DNA of 64,000 nucleotides from NCBI GenBank assembly GCA_965237595.1, contig CBDEFY010000007.1, positions 1,024,429-1,088,428 on the forward strand, in the 5' to 3' direction. The notes under the pieces are model-generated. The model made no database searches, had not been told where the DNA came from, and was given only the letters and a program-made list of their open reading frames with translations. The first letter of the stretch is position 1, and each line of letters opens with the position of its first letter. This DNA is from UBA9611 sp965237595. Its GTDB lineage: Bacteria; Chloroflexota; Dehalococcoidia; Lucifugimonadales; UBA3495. The position numbers and the translations under genes are program-made. Shown one piece after another: positions 8,454 through 17,756 of this stretch.

Positions 8454-9677
8454 TCAGGCCGGTCGCTCCTCTTCAATTCCTTCGTCCTGGACCGTGGGAG
8501 CGCCCAAAATGCGCGCCATCAGTTCCTGCCTTTGGACCCGGTAATCGGTTTCGAGCAGGCCGCCATCCTGAAACCGCTCGTCCAGGGCCGCCACCGCTTG
8601 AACCACGGCGGCCCTCTCAGCCGCATCTACGCTCTTGGAGGACCCAGGCTGGACTGTGGCAGGGATGTTCGGACGGTAGCCCCGCAGCATGCCCCAGAGC
8701 AGCATGGCGGCCAAAGTTGCACCCAAGGCGCTGGGGATGGTGATTTGCCAGAAGGCGCCGCCGGTGACCGAGTTGGAGAACCGGGCCCAAACTCCAGGCA
8801 GCGGCAGTCCGGTAATCTTCAACTGCAGACCCTGGCCCGGGGGAAAGTCCCTACCCTCGTAGGCCCGGTAAGTGGTCCCCTGTATATTGACCGGGTCAAT
8901 GTTGTTCAGTGCTGGCACCGCCATGTCCGGGATTGTCTCCGCCACCCACACCTGGAATATATCTGCCCCTTGGACCAGGCTCTGCCGATAGGAGAGGGTT
9001 TCGTCTTTATAGGGAAAGGTATAGGAGAAGTTTATGCTGTGCGCTCCGGGGGTGACGGGCGAGGTGAGGGCGAAACCGGTGCCGATGGACACGATGTCCC
9101 CGCCGGGTAGGTCCGAATCGACGGTCAACTCCGCTGCTGCGGGAGGCAAGGCAAAACGGAGGAAGCTGATTTGCTCCAGGTTGGTCAGGTCGGGCAACAG
9201 GGTCCGGTCGGTGGGATTGAATATGCGGACGAACTCGATGGCGCTGACCAACTGGCCGTTCCTGTCCACTGCGGCGACCACCATCACCTGCCGCTCTACC
9301 TGGATGATTGAGGCGTCTTTGGTGATCTCGTAGACCGTCAACACCAGGCTATCCGCCAGACTGTCAGCGGTCAGCGAGGTTCCGTAGAACACACCTTGGT
9401 GGCCTACGCTCACGGTGTAGGAGGCCCCGTCCAGGACCGCAACGTCTTCCAACACGAACCGGCCTTGCGCGTTGGGCTTCGCCTGTCCCGTGCCAGCCAG
9501 GCTGCCGTCCGCGCCGGTGATTAGCATCAACACAGAGAAGTCGTCTGGAAGGCCCGCTCCTTCGGTGCCGTTTAACACCTGTCCGTGGACATCGGTGGTC
9601 TCCTGGGCTAGCACTCCGATGGGAAACAGGTACGGGGCAACGGCCAGCGCCGCCAGCAAAATCAGCCTAACGGTCAC
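8454..9677 (-). CDS. exported membrane-anchored protein of unknown function in cytochrome maturation operon
   Basis: About 407 residues, starting at GTG 9677, which overlaps the TGA of the preceding gene (GTGA). A signal peptide ends near VLAQ. A carboxypeptidase-like regulatory beta domain follows (QAKPNAQGRFVLEDV), then a long beta-rich extracytoplasmic region. A transmembrane helix (about residues 316-335, ATLAAMLLWGML) leads to a helical cytoplasmic tail that includes a segment like the short C-terminal domains of cytochrome biogenesis proteins (FQDGGLLETDYRVQRQELMA). I do not recognise a named family. Position suggests a part in CcmF/CcmH-dependent heme attachment. Confidence 0.65.
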   Translation of the reverse strand: MTVRLILLAALAVAPYLFPIGVLAQETTDVHGQVLNGTEGAGLPDDFSVLMLITGADGSLAGTGQAKPNAQGRFVLEDVAVLDGASYTVSVGHQGVFYGTSLTADSLADSLVLTVYEITKDASIIQVERQVMVVAAVDRNGQLVSAIEFVRIFNPTDRTLLPDLTNLEQISFLRFALPPAAAELTVDSDLPGGDIVSIGTGFALTSPVTPGAHSINFSYTFPYKDETLSYRQSLVQGADIFQVWVAETIPDMAVPALNNIDPVNIQGTTYRAYEGRDFPPGQGLQLKITGLPLPGVWARFSNSVTGGAFWQITIPSALGATLAAMLLWGMLRGYRPNIPATVQPGSSKSVDAAERAAVVQAVAALDERFQDGGLLETDYRVQRQELMARILGAPTVQDEGIEEERPA

Positions 9678-10126
9678 GGCTGGGGCACCAACTCTGCGCC
9701 GCAATGGGGACAATTGCCGGTCCCTTCCGGTACGGCCGCGCTACAGTCGGGGCAGGGGATGGTCTTCCCGTTGGTCCCGCGCAGGGCGTCGCGGGCCAAG
9801 AGTATCTCCTGTTCCAAGACCCAGGCTGGGTCGCTGCGGCCGGCCTCAAGTTGGTCTTTGAGCACGGTGGCCGCCTGTACGCGGTAGGCCTGGAACTGCG
9901 CTTGGAAATCTTCTTGAGGCATCCGGCCCAACTGGTACTCCAGTTCCAAGGTGCTAATTGCATCGAAGATATCGCTGAGCGCCGGGTCGTCGGTCACCGG
10001 CGGGACGCTTTCACGGGAGGCTGGTCGAGGACGGCGTCCGCGGGCGAACGAATAGCCCACCAGTACGATGCTGAAGACGGCCAAGACCGCGCCGAAGGAT
10101 ATGGCGAGAGCGGTTTCCGCGTCCAT
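9674..10126 (-). CDS. small membrane-anchored zinc-ribbon protein
   Basis: 150 residues: one N-terminal transmembrane helix (about 8-27), a basic proline-rich linker, a helical middle with LELEYQLGRMPQEDFQ, and a C-terminal zinc ribbon with two Cys-x-x-Cys pairs (CPDCSAAVPEGTGNCPHC). The helical middle resembles the tail of the next gene (a short domain that mentions two Tyr and an Arg-Gln stretch), so the two may share a small domain. Function is unknown. It lies between ccmF and another membrane protein, overlapping the latter by a GTGA junction. Confidence 0.65.
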   Translation of the reverse strand: MDAETALAISFGAVLAVFSIVLVGYSFARGRRPRPASRESVPPVTDDPALSDIFDAISTLELEYQLGRMPQEDFQAQFQAYRVQAATVLKDQLEAGRSDPAWVLEQEILLARDALRGTNGKTIPCPDCSAAVPEGTGNCPHCGAELVPQP

Positions 10127-10157
10127 TGGACTCAGTGTATCAGGGCGGGCAAATGGG

Positions 10158-12155
10158 CTAGGCGGGCGTGGGGCGGGTACCGGTGGCGATCCGGCTCGGG
10201 CTTGGGACCTGGGCCGGCGATCGGACCCGCTGCGGCCACAAAGCTATCACCGTGCCCACCAACATCACCGGTCCGGCCACCCACATCCACCAAATCAGCG
10301 GATTGACTAGGATGCGGAACCCCACGCTTCCATCGGGCAGGTTCTCACTGGGGACGATGTACAGGTCCTCGACGGGAGTGGAGCGGATGGCCGCGTTGGT
10401 GGAGGCCATGTTGAATTTGGGATAGAAGGCCCTCTTGGCGCGGATGGTCTCCAGAAGTTCCCCGCCCCGGAAGACTTGGACCGTTGACGTGAACTCGGTC
10501 CGGTTGCTCTTGGGTGTCTCAATGCTCCCCAGGTAGACCAACTCATAGTCCTCGATGGTCGTGCGCTCTCCTGGGCTCAACACCACATCTTTCTGGGAGC
10601 CGAAGAAAGATGTGCCGACGATGCCCAGGGTTACCATGACCACCGACAGATGGACGATGTAGCCGCCGTAACGGGGGCGGTTGGCCCAGATGAGGTGCAG
10701 GAAGGCGGCGGCGTAATTCTCGCCGGAACTTCGGTGGCGTGAGCGTGTTCCCCGGTACCATTCCATCAGGATCCCGGCGGTCACGAAGGCCGCCAATCCG
10801 AAGGCAATCAGGGCATAGTCCTTGTGCAGACCCAAGGAAGCCAAGACTGCCACGGTGGCCAGTCCGGCAACGGCGGGCGGCAGCAGCGACCTCCGGAGAC
10901 TGGCCAGGCCAGCCCTGCGCCACGGGATCAGCGGACCAATGCCCATCAGCAAGATCAAGGCCAGCATCAAGGGCCCGTTCACTTGGTCGTAGAAGGGGCG
11001 GGCCACCGTAATCTCTTCGTCGTTGGTCAACCGGGAGATCAGGGGATAAACAGTGCCCCAGAGGGTGACGAAGGCGATGGCCAAAAGCAGCAGGTTATTG
11101 ACCAGGAAGGCCGCCTCGCGGGAGAGCATGGAGTCCAGGTTCTGGGCGCTCTTCAGCAGAGGGTAGCGCCAGATGAAGATGGCGAAGGGGACCACCACTC
11201 CTATCGCCAGGAACAGCAGGAAGATCCAACCCAATTGGGAAGCTCCGAAGGAGTGGACCGAGGGCACCGAGCCGCCCCGGTTCATGAACATGCCGTAGAG
11301 CGCCAACCCAAATGCCACGTTGATGAGGACTATGTTCCACATGCGGAACATACCCCGGCGTTTCTGCACCATGATTGAATGGATAAAAGCCGTGAGGCCA
11401 AGCCACGGCATGAAGGCGGCGTTCTCCACCGGGTCCCAGAACCAGAACCCGCCCCAGCCCAAGATGGTGTAGGCCCACCAGGACCCCAACAGCAGGCCGC
11501 TGGCAAGTAGCACCCAGGAGATGGTGCCCCAGACCCGCCCGGCGTCCACCCATTTGTCCCCGGTCTTGCCGGCCAGCAGGGACCCAATGGCGAAGGCGAA
11601 GGGCACAGTGATGCCAATTAAACCCGCCATCAGGGCCGGGGGATGGAAGAACATGCCGAAGTGGGTGAGCAGCGGGTTTATGCCGTCGCCGTCTGCGGGA
11701 ACGAAGGGCAGCTTGTCGAAGGGGTTGGCCATGACGGCGGTCACGGCCAAGAAAAAAGTCAGGGTTAGCATCAGGACGGCGGTGGTGTAGGGGAGGGCGT
11801 CCTTGAGCCGTTCCGGGGCCCGCCAGACCGCCACGGCCGACATGATGGACAGGATGGTGGCGATGTAAAGCAGGGAACCCTCGTTCCCGGCGTAAAAAGC
11901 CACCCAGGTGAACCTGTCGGGCATCGCCAGGTCGCTGTGCGCGGCCACGTAGGCAATCTCAAAGTCCCGGCTGATGAAGGCGATAACCAGGCTGAAGGTG
12001 GCGACCAGCAGAGCCAGACCGGCGGCGTACATGGCCGATTGGGAACTCTCGACGAGAGCTGGGGACAAACGCAACTTGCCGGCCACCGAACCAATGGTGG
12101 AATAGGCGGCCAAGGCCAGTGCGATCCAGAGGCTTATTGCTCCCAGATCAGCCAT
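10158..12155 (-). CDS. ccmF: cytochrome c heme lyase subunit CcmF
   Basis: The 665-residue polytopic membrane protein matches CcmF in length and in the tryptophan-rich heme-handling WWD domain (GWGGFWFWDPVENAAF, about residues 233-248). A periplasmic segment near the end (LEDLYIVPSEN-type region after 560) and a final helix are also typical. CcmF transfers heme to apocytochrome c in system I maturation. The start codon directly abuts the stop of the CcmH gene. CcmA-E are not in this window and must lie elsewhere if system I is complete. Confidence 0.93.
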   Translation of the reverse strand: MADLGAISLWIALALAAYSTIGSVAGKLRLSPALVESSQSAMYAAGLALLVATFSLVIAFISRDFEIAYVAAHSDLAMPDRFTWVAFYAGNEGSLLYIATILSIMSAVAVWRAPERLKDALPYTTAVLMLTLTFFLAVTAVMANPFDKLPFVPADGDGINPLLTHFGMFFHPPALMAGLIGITVPFAFAIGSLLAGKTGDKWVDAGRVWGTISWVLLASGLLLGSWWAYTILGWGGFWFWDPVENAAFMPWLGLTAFIHSIMVQKRRGMFRMWNIVLINVAFGLALYGMFMNRGGSVPSVHSFGASQLGWIFLLFLAIGVVVPFAIFIWRYPLLKSAQNLDSMLSREAAFLVNNLLLLAIAFVTLWGTVYPLISRLTNDEEITVARPFYDQVNGPLMLALILLMGIGPLIPWRRAGLASLRRSLLPPAVAGLATVAVLASLGLHKDYALIAFGLAAFVTAGILMEWYRGTRSRHRSSGENYAAAFLHLIWANRPRYGGYIVHLSVVMVTLGIVGTSFFGSQKDVVLSPGERTTIEDYELVYLGSIETPKSNRTEFTSTVQVFRGGELLETIRAKRAFYPKFNMASTNAAIRSTPVEDLYIVPSENLPDGSVGFRILVNPLIWWMWVAGPVMLVGTVIALWPQRVRSPAQVPSPSRIATGTRPTPA

Positions 12156-12800
12156 TTATCTGCCCTCTTCCGGAATAGAAGGGTCCGTTCCAGGAGATTC
12201 TACGGCTGGGCTGGGGGGTTCGAATGTGCCTGCGGGCGGCGGTCCCTGCCACACGGGAGAGCCGCTGCCCCGGGTCATGTCCAAGTGGCGGTCAACCAAT
12301 CGGAGGTACGGCGCCAGGCCGTCATCATAAAGTGGCGTTGGAGTAGCGGGAGCCGGCCCCCGCCGGGTCATGGAACGGATGATGAAGAACACAGCCACCA
12401 AGGCAGCGATAACACCGGCGATGGGCAGCAGCCAGGCCACCAGATTGGCCCCGGACTTGGGCGGGGCCGCCAGGATGTCCTGGCCGTAGCGCTGGACGAA
12501 GAAGTCAAATATGTCGTCCCGGTTCTTGCCCTCGGCCAGCATCTCCCGGACAATCACCCGCATCTGCCGGGCAATCTCGACCTGGGCTTGGTCGATGGTC
12601 TCGGCCGGACAGACCGGGCACATAATCATGCGGTCGATGGTCTGGGCTTGGCTTTCATTAAAAGCGGGCTCCGGGGTCTGGGCGTGGAGGTTGCCGCTCT
12701 CGGACAAGGCCAATGCTATAAGGACTGTGAAGATGGCCAGCAGCAAGCCAGTCTTGGGACGGGAGCCGGCGGCAGAGGGGAGTTGGAACGAACGTCTCAT
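12156..12800 (-). CDS. ccmH: CcmH/CycL-type cytochrome c maturation protein
   Basis: The 214-residue protein has a signal anchor, then the CcmH redox motif in MIMCPVCPAETIDQ (two cysteines in Cys-Pro-Val-Cys) and the helical REMLAEGKNRDDIFDFFVQRYG segment, followed by a second transmembrane helix (WLLPIAGVIAALVAVFFII). This is the standard CcmH layout with an additional proline-rich C-terminal tail of about 70 residues. It reduces or presents apocytochrome c outside the membrane. It sits 60 bases after the ActE cytochrome gene and directly before ccmF. Confidence 0.9.
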   Translation of the reverse strand: MRRSFQLPSAAGSRPKTGLLLAIFTVLIALALSESGNLHAQTPEPAFNESQAQTIDRMIMCPVCPAETIDQAQVEIARQMRVIVREMLAEGKNRDDIFDFFVQRYGQDILAAPPKSGANLVAWLLPIAGVIAALVAVFFIIRSMTRRGPAPATPTPLYDDGLAPYLRLVDRHLDMTRGSGSPVWQGPPPAGTFEPPSPAVESPGTDPSIPEEGR

Positions 12801-12860
12801 GTTTAAATCGTGGCCGGAAGAGGAACCCCAATTCGCTCCGGGCCTACTGGCGCAGCCAGA

Positions 12861-13406
12861 TTACTTGGGCAGGGTGCTTATATATAGGGCGATGGCGATC
12901 CGTTCTTCCGCACTCAACAGCTTTCCAAAGGGCGGCATGACCGAATTAGGCCCGAATGGCCGGATGGTGGCCCGCAGGAATGGCTCGATGGCCGATGCCG
13001 GCAAGGTTGTCAGGTCGGGCGTGACGAAGGTCTCGTACCCGTAGCTATCGCGCAGTTTGTCCAGCACCGGACCGGTGCCTTTGGCGTCGACGCCGTGGCA
13101 CATCTGGCAGTTGACCCGGAATAGGTCGGCGCCGGTGTTGGTTACGGTGGATGCGGTGGGCGGGTAGAAGGCCACCGCGCCGGCCACGCCGGTGAGACGG
13201 GGTGGCTCATGGGATTTGTAGGACTGCTGGTAATGCTGCTCATAGAAGATGTCCACCGGGTAGGTGCCCTGGGAACAGCCGGCCACCAGAAGCCCGAACA
13301 GGATGGCGGTGCCGAAGAACCAGCCCTTCACTCCACGCTTGCCTTCTCCGGCCTGCGGAAGGGCCATGCCGTACTTAAAAGAATATGGACCGGCCCGGTT
13401 TCTCAT
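12861..13406 (-). CDS. actE: alternative complex III monoheme cytochrome c lipoprotein ActE
   Basis: 181 residues with a lipobox (LLVAGC) preceded by a hydrophobic stretch; the mature lipoprotein carries one heme-binding CQMCH and a C-terminal methionine-containing NSVMPPFGKLL segment that probably supplies the axial Met. ActE accepts or donates electrons at the outer face of alternative complex III. The start ATG 13406 overlaps the TAA of actD by one base (TAATG), with GGAG just upstream; this leaves about 25 residues before the hydrophobic stretch, so an internal GTG near 13331 is an alternative. Confidence 0.88.
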   Translation of the reverse strand: MRNRAGPYSFKYGMALPQAGEGKRGVKGWFFGTAILFGLLVAGCSQGTYPVDIFYEQHYQQSYKSHEPPRLTGVAGAVAFYPPTASTVTNTGADLFRVNCQMCHGVDAKGTGPVLDKLRDSYGYETFVTPDLTTLPASAIEPFLRATIRPFGPNSVMPPFGKLLSAEERIAIALYISTLPK

Positions 13407-13921
13407 TACGCTCCGCTCTGACGCACTACGTCGACGGCTCCGGCCTGGGTCAGCAGGGTCTGGGTCGACGTCAACTGGTCTTCTTCCACGTTGACTAAGA
13501 CGCCGATGTAGCCTTCCGTAATCCGGGTGTCATACAGGCCCTGTTTGAACGCGGGCAGCCGGGCCTCGAAGATGATTCCAATGATGGTGAAGATGATGGC
13601 CGTGAGCATGGTGCTTTCGTAGGCCACCACAGCCATGGGAGGCAGAGACAAGATCGGTTTGCCGCCCTGGACCAACGGGTAGGCCATCTGGGTCATGGAA
13701 GTCAGCAGGACCCCCACGGTGAGGCCAATGATCGCGCCGACAAAGGGGAAGATGTAGAGCCGGTGGCTCTCATGCCGCTCCCCGAATGCGCCCTCCGGAT
13801 AGGGCGCGTCCGTAAGAAAGTCGTAATCGGATTGCGCGACACCGGCCGCCTTGAGAGCATCGCCTGCATCGGCGGCGTGATCGGCGGTTTCAAACAGCCC
13901 CAAAATCGGTAATTTGGCCAT
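13406..13921 (-). CDS. actD: alternative complex III membrane subunit ActD (DUF3341)
   Basis: 171 residues with two transmembrane helices (about 56-80 and 97-117) flanked by soluble ends, matching DUF3341, the ActD subunit. The N-terminal segment LPILGLFETADHAADAG and the C-terminal GVLVNVEEDQ form the small ferredoxin-like soluble part. ActD anchors the iron-sulfur and cytochrome modules to the NrfD-like core. It is placed between actC and actE as in known act operons. Confidence 0.9.
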   Translation of the reverse strand: MAKLPILGLFETADHAADAGDALKAAGVAQSDYDFLTDAPYPEGAFGERHESHRLYIFPFVGAIIGLTVGVLLTSMTQMAYPLVQGGKPILSLPPMAVVAYESTMLTAIIFTIIGIIFEARLPAFKQGLYDTRITEGYIGVLVNVEEDQLTSTQTLLTQAGAVDVVRQSGA

Positions 13922-13981
13922 TTTCTGTTCCCTCGAGATGCCTACTCTTTATCAGTATTCCCGGGGTTAGTGTTCCCGTGC

Positions 13982-15397
13982 TTAATCTTCACGGAAGGTC
14001 GCTGGCACTGTCACCCGGCCAATCCTTATTTCTGTTCTAAGAATCTCTCCCTCTTTGATGTCATAAAGCGGGATCAGCGGCACTACTTTGGCGATCGTCA
14101 ACATCAGCATGGAGACCATGGCGAAGGTGCCGGTGATGATGAGCCATTCCACAGTGCTGGGCCGGTAGGTGTACCAGTCAAAGGTCAGCAATTGTTTGCG
14201 GGCCAGGCCGGGCACGATAATCAAGAACCGCTCCAGCCACATGCCGATGTTCACCGAGATACAAGCGATGGACATGATCCACAGGTTCCGGCGGGCGGAA
14301 CGGCTGAGCCAGATGGAAACCGGCAAGAAATAGGTCAGCCCAACGAAAATGAACATCCATATATTCCACGGACTTATCATGAACTGGAAGTTCCGCACGG
14401 CTATCTCGTCGGCTTCCCGTCCATAGAAGCCGAAGATCACTTCCATGACGAAGAAGTAGAACCATCCGGTGGCCACAACAATCAACAGGCGGCCCAGAGC
14501 ATCGATATGCTCGTGACGGATGTAGTTCTGCCAACTGTAAATGTAGCGCAGAATAATCAACACCAAGGCGACGGCGGACACTCCGGAGTGGACTGCGCCG
14601 ACCACGAAGTAGGGGGCGAAGATGGTGGAGTGCCAGGACTTGACGGACACGGCCATACCGAAGTCCCAGGACACGATGCTGTGCACTGAGACGAACACCG
14701 GCAGGATCAGCGCCGAGAGCAGCACTCCGGCGATGATTTGTAGCTTCCATTGCCGGGGGTTGCCCTGCCAGCCCATGGCCAGCATCCCGTAGACGCGGTT
14801 GCTCAGGCCGGTTGTGCGGTCACGCAACACTGCGAAGTCAGGAATCAACGCGACCATTACGAATAGGATGCTGGATGTCAGGTAGGTGTATACGGCGCTG
14901 GGGTCCCAGACCAACGGCGACCGGACGTTGGGCCAGATTCCGCGGGCGTAGTCGTAGGGGACGAATGGCAAGGTGTAGATCCAGTAGACCGTGCGCCACG
15001 GGCGACCAGTATGGATCAGAGGCATCAACATGGCCGTCATCAGCGAGAAGACGGTCAGTATCTCCGCGGCCCGGGTGGCGGGACGCCGCCATTCGGCCTT
15101 GGACAGCCGAAGGATGGCCGATAGCATCACGCCGGCGTGGCTGATGCCGATCCAGAAAACGAAGTTGGTGATGAAGAAGCCCCACATCACCGGGCGGTTT
15201 AGGCCGGTAACGCCGAAGCCCTGGTTAATCAGGAAGCCGGCGGCGCTCATGGCGGTAAGCACGATGAAGCCAAGGATGCCGATGGCCGCCCAGAACCACT
15301 TGGGGGAGTTGAGGACGCTTACCAGCAGTTCCCGGTTTACCTGCCTAGATTGTAGCGGCGTGCCTTCCTGCATGATGCTCCATCGGATGGTGCCCAT
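13982..15397 (-). CDS. actC: alternative complex III NrfD-like integral membrane subunit ActC
   Basis: The 471-residue protein has about ten transmembrane helices and belongs to the NrfD/PsrC family. Diagnostic ActC stretches include RPVMWGFFITNFVFWIG, SHAGVMLSAILRL and WYFFVMEVIFGFYGRE-like segments. NrfD-type subunits bind quinol and are proposed to take part in proton translocation. The start follows GGAGGTG. With its neighbour it forms the paired ActC/ActF membrane core. Confidence 0.9.
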   Translation of the reverse strand: MGTIRWSIMQEGTPLQSRQVNRELLVSVLNSPKWFWAAIGILGFIVLTAMSAAGFLINQGFGVTGLNRPVMWGFFITNFVFWIGISHAGVMLSAILRLSKAEWRRPATRAAEILTVFSLMTAMLMPLIHTGRPWRTVYWIYTLPFVPYDYARGIWPNVRSPLVWDPSAVYTYLTSSILFVMVALIPDFAVLRDRTTGLSNRVYGMLAMGWQGNPRQWKLQIIAGVLLSALILPVFVSVHSIVSWDFGMAVSVKSWHSTIFAPYFVVGAVHSGVSAVALVLIILRYIYSWQNYIRHEHIDALGRLLIVVATGWFYFFVMEVIFGFYGREADEIAVRNFQFMISPWNIWMFIFVGLTYFLPVSIWLSRSARRNLWIMSIACISVNIGMWLERFLIIVPGLARKQLLTFDWYTYRPSTVEWLIITGTFAMVSMLMLTIAKVVPLIPLYDIKEGEILRTEIRIGRVTVPATFRED

Positions 15398-15435
15398 TAT
15401 ATGGGCCCACCTCCGATGCCCGGCTGTAGGTCTAC

Positions 15436-16866
15436 TTACTCAGGTTTGCCCAATATCAGATATTCACCACGGATGAACCTGCCCCACTTTTGGTACAGGG
15501 CGCCCTCCTTCATCTCCCAGAGAGAAAGCAAGGGTAGCAGCTTGGTTGCTGCCAGGTAGACGAAGACGGCCGCGGCGAGTCCTCCGACCACCATGAAAAC
15601 GTCCCAGACGTCGGGATAGACCGGCGAGGGGAGATGTTCGAAAATCTGGTTGTATATCTCTGCGCCCTCCGTGGCGTTGGCTGCCCCGACGAAGATCCTG
15701 ATGTTGAACATCAGGCCTCCGAATAGCACCATGACTCCAGCGAGGGCCGGCCCCCAAGCGCTACGGCGCACAGGGTTCCAAAGTAGTACCGCAAACGGAG
15801 CGGCGAAGCTGAACACCAGATTAAGAAGGAATATGATGGCGTATGTATCGACAATCAAGTATTTGATGATGTTCTGTTCCACCTCCGTCCGGCCGTACCA
15901 GAAGGTAATGAAGAAGGCGAACAGGTGATAGACCCACAGCAGGGTTACGCCCAGAAGCACCTTGCTGGCCGACCAGAAGGTTGACTTGCCGATGTAGCCT
16001 TCGTAGCCGCCCCATCGCCGCATGATGAATAGTGTGATGAGGACGGCGCCGAGGGCCATCTGGAGGCTGGTGATGGAGTAGATGACCGGGAATATGGAGT
16101 CCTTCCATCCGGGGATCAAGCTCTGAGCGTATTCGGAGCTAATCATGAAGTAGACGAAGATCAGGATCATGAAGTAGAAGGCGCCCAGCAGGGCCAGCCC
16201 CGCCTTCTGCGTGTTCCATTGGCGTTTGGTGCCGTACCAATGGCCGGCCAATCTGTTGTATAGCCAGCCCTTAATACCGGTTGCTGTACCGCGGGACTCA
16301 GCCATGTCCGGCATCACCGATACCCAAAGGATTGCCATCGAAGTAATGGCCAGGAATGCTACTCCCAACAGGTCCCAAGCGTGGGGAGAACCAATTGGGC
16401 CCTCGAACCAGACTGTTCTCCGCAATTCAAGTTGCCCTTCGACCACGCCTTCTGGATTGCCCAGAGACGGGAGGAGGAACATCAGGGGGATGAACATAAG
16501 AAGGTTCAAGATTCCGACTATCGAAAACAGCTCCGCGATCCGGGAAAGGGGTCTACGCCAGTGACTCTTGGTGAAACGGAACGCCACCGCCACCAAAGGT
16601 GCTCCGCTGGTGACCATAAACACCATGGAGAAGACGGCCATGTAGTAGCCCCAAGGGGCGATATTGTCGAATCCATCATCGGCCGCCCGAGCCACGAATC
16701 CCACTATTCCGAGTATGAATAAGATACCCGTGACGGCCAGAGCGATGGTGAAAGGCTGAGGCATGGACCTCGTCTTTTCCGAGACGTCCTGACTCATCAC
16801 CGTGGCATCGGGGAATACCCACATGCCGGCGTGTTGCCCGTGACCTTGGGGTTCGCTAGCCGCCAT
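15436..16866 (-). CDS. second NrfD-like membrane subunit of alternative complex III (ActF-like)
   Basis: A 476-residue protein with about ten helices and distant NrfD similarity, for example NIAPWGYYMAVFSMVFMVTSGAP and RRPLSRIAELFSI. In known complexes ActC and ActF are homologous and pack against each other; here the two genes are adjacent, whereas ActF is usually further down the operon. Assignment as ActF rather than a second ActC is by elimination. An internal start near the MSQDVSEK segment is possible. Confidence 0.75.
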   Translation of the reverse strand: MAASEPQGHGQHAGMWVFPDATVMSQDVSEKTRSMPQPFTIALAVTGILFILGIVGFVARAADDGFDNIAPWGYYMAVFSMVFMVTSGAPLVAVAFRFTKSHWRRPLSRIAELFSIVGILNLLMFIPLMFLLPSLGNPEGVVEGQLELRRTVWFEGPIGSPHAWDLLGVAFLAITSMAILWVSVMPDMAESRGTATGIKGWLYNRLAGHWYGTKRQWNTQKAGLALLGAFYFMILIFVYFMISSEYAQSLIPGWKDSIFPVIYSITSLQMALGAVLITLFIMRRWGGYEGYIGKSTFWSASKVLLGVTLLWVYHLFAFFITFWYGRTEVEQNIIKYLIVDTYAIIFLLNLVFSFAAPFAVLLWNPVRRSAWGPALAGVMVLFGGLMFNIRIFVGAANATEGAEIYNQIFEHLPSPVYPDVWDVFMVVGGLAAAVFVYLAATKLLPLLSLWEMKEGALYQKWGRFIRGEYLILGKPE

Positions 16867-16870
16867 CTAT

Positions 16871-17701
16871 CTAGGCCTTTTCCAACGGGAAGGGTTCAAC
16901 CTTCTTCAGGTAAATCACATTGGGCTTGGTGCCCACCTCTTCCAACAACCGGTAGACCCGGGTGTGCGCTTCATCAACGTGTCCGCCGTGGTGCCGGGTC
17001 TCGATCTGCTCGTTGGCTTCGTCGAAATACTCTTTCACCGGGCCGGTCTCGTCGTGCTGGTCGGCAAACTTCAGAGCGTTGGTCGGACAGGACTGGACGC
17101 AGGCCGGAAGGTAGTTGCCCTCTTTCATCTGCCGGTAGTTGAGATTGCGGTTAGCGACTGGGATCCGTTCGCCGGTCAGGGGCTCCAGACCGCGCCTCTC
17201 GACGTTGACCTCGCCACGGCGCAGGCGTTGCACGCAGAAGGTGCACTTCTCCATGATGCCCCGGCTCCTAACGGTTACGTCGGGGTTCAATTGGTTCCTG
17301 AATCGCTCCGGCCACACCGGCTCCCAGAAGTTGAAGAACCGGACGGTATAGGGACAGTTGACCGAGCAGTAGCGGGTTCCTATGCAACGGTTGTAGATCT
17401 GAACGTTCATCCCTTCGTCGTTATGGTAGGTGGCGAAAACCGGGCACACCGGCTCGCAGGGCGCATTCTCGCAGTGCTGGCATAGGATGGGGATGAACTT
17501 GGCCTTAACGTTGGGAAATTCCCCCTCCCAGTACCGCTCGATACGGATCCATTCGTAAGCCCGCCGCTGTTGGAAATAGTCCTTGGTGTTGATGGGGATG
17601 TTGTTCTCTGCCTGGCAGGCGACAACACAGGCCTGGCACCCGGTGCATCGGTCCAAGTCCACCACCATTCCCCATTTATGATTTACGCGTTGAGTTACCA
17701 T
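16871..17701 (-). CDS. alternative complex III iron-sulfur subunit (ActB C-terminal half as separate gene)
   Basis: 276 residues with ferredoxin-like cysteine groups: CTGCQACVVACQ, CQHCENAPCEPVCP, CIGTRYCSVNCP, CTFC and CVQSCP. These match the PsrB/HybA type domain that carries three [4Fe-4S] and one [3Fe-4S] cluster in ActB. In Rhodothermus ActB this domain is fused behind the molybdopterin-like domain; here it is its own gene, four bases before the NrfD-like gene. It carries electrons from the quinol site towards the cytochromes. Confidence 0.9.
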   Translation of the reverse strand: MVTQRVNHKWGMVVDLDRCTGCQACVVACQAENNIPINTKDYFQQRRAYEWIRIERYWEGEFPNVKAKFIPILCQHCENAPCEPVCPVFATYHNDEGMNVQIYNRCIGTRYCSVNCPYTVRFFNFWEPVWPERFRNQLNPDVTVRSRGIMEKCTFCVQRLRRGEVNVERRGLEPLTGERIPVANRNLNYRQMKEGNYLPACVQSCPTNALKFADQHDETGPVKEYFDEANEQIETRHHGGHVDEAHTRVYRLLEEVGTKPNVIYLKKVEPFPLEKA

Positions 17702-17756
17702 TGGCCTGCCTGTCTATATGATTCTCGGTTCATCTGTGAAATCGTGGGCGCCGCGA

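Noticed and set aside
8070..9110. 346-codon plus-strand open frame
   Set aside because: It is antisense to the TlpA-like and membrane-protein genes, has arginine- and proline-rich content with no motif, and no ribosome site.
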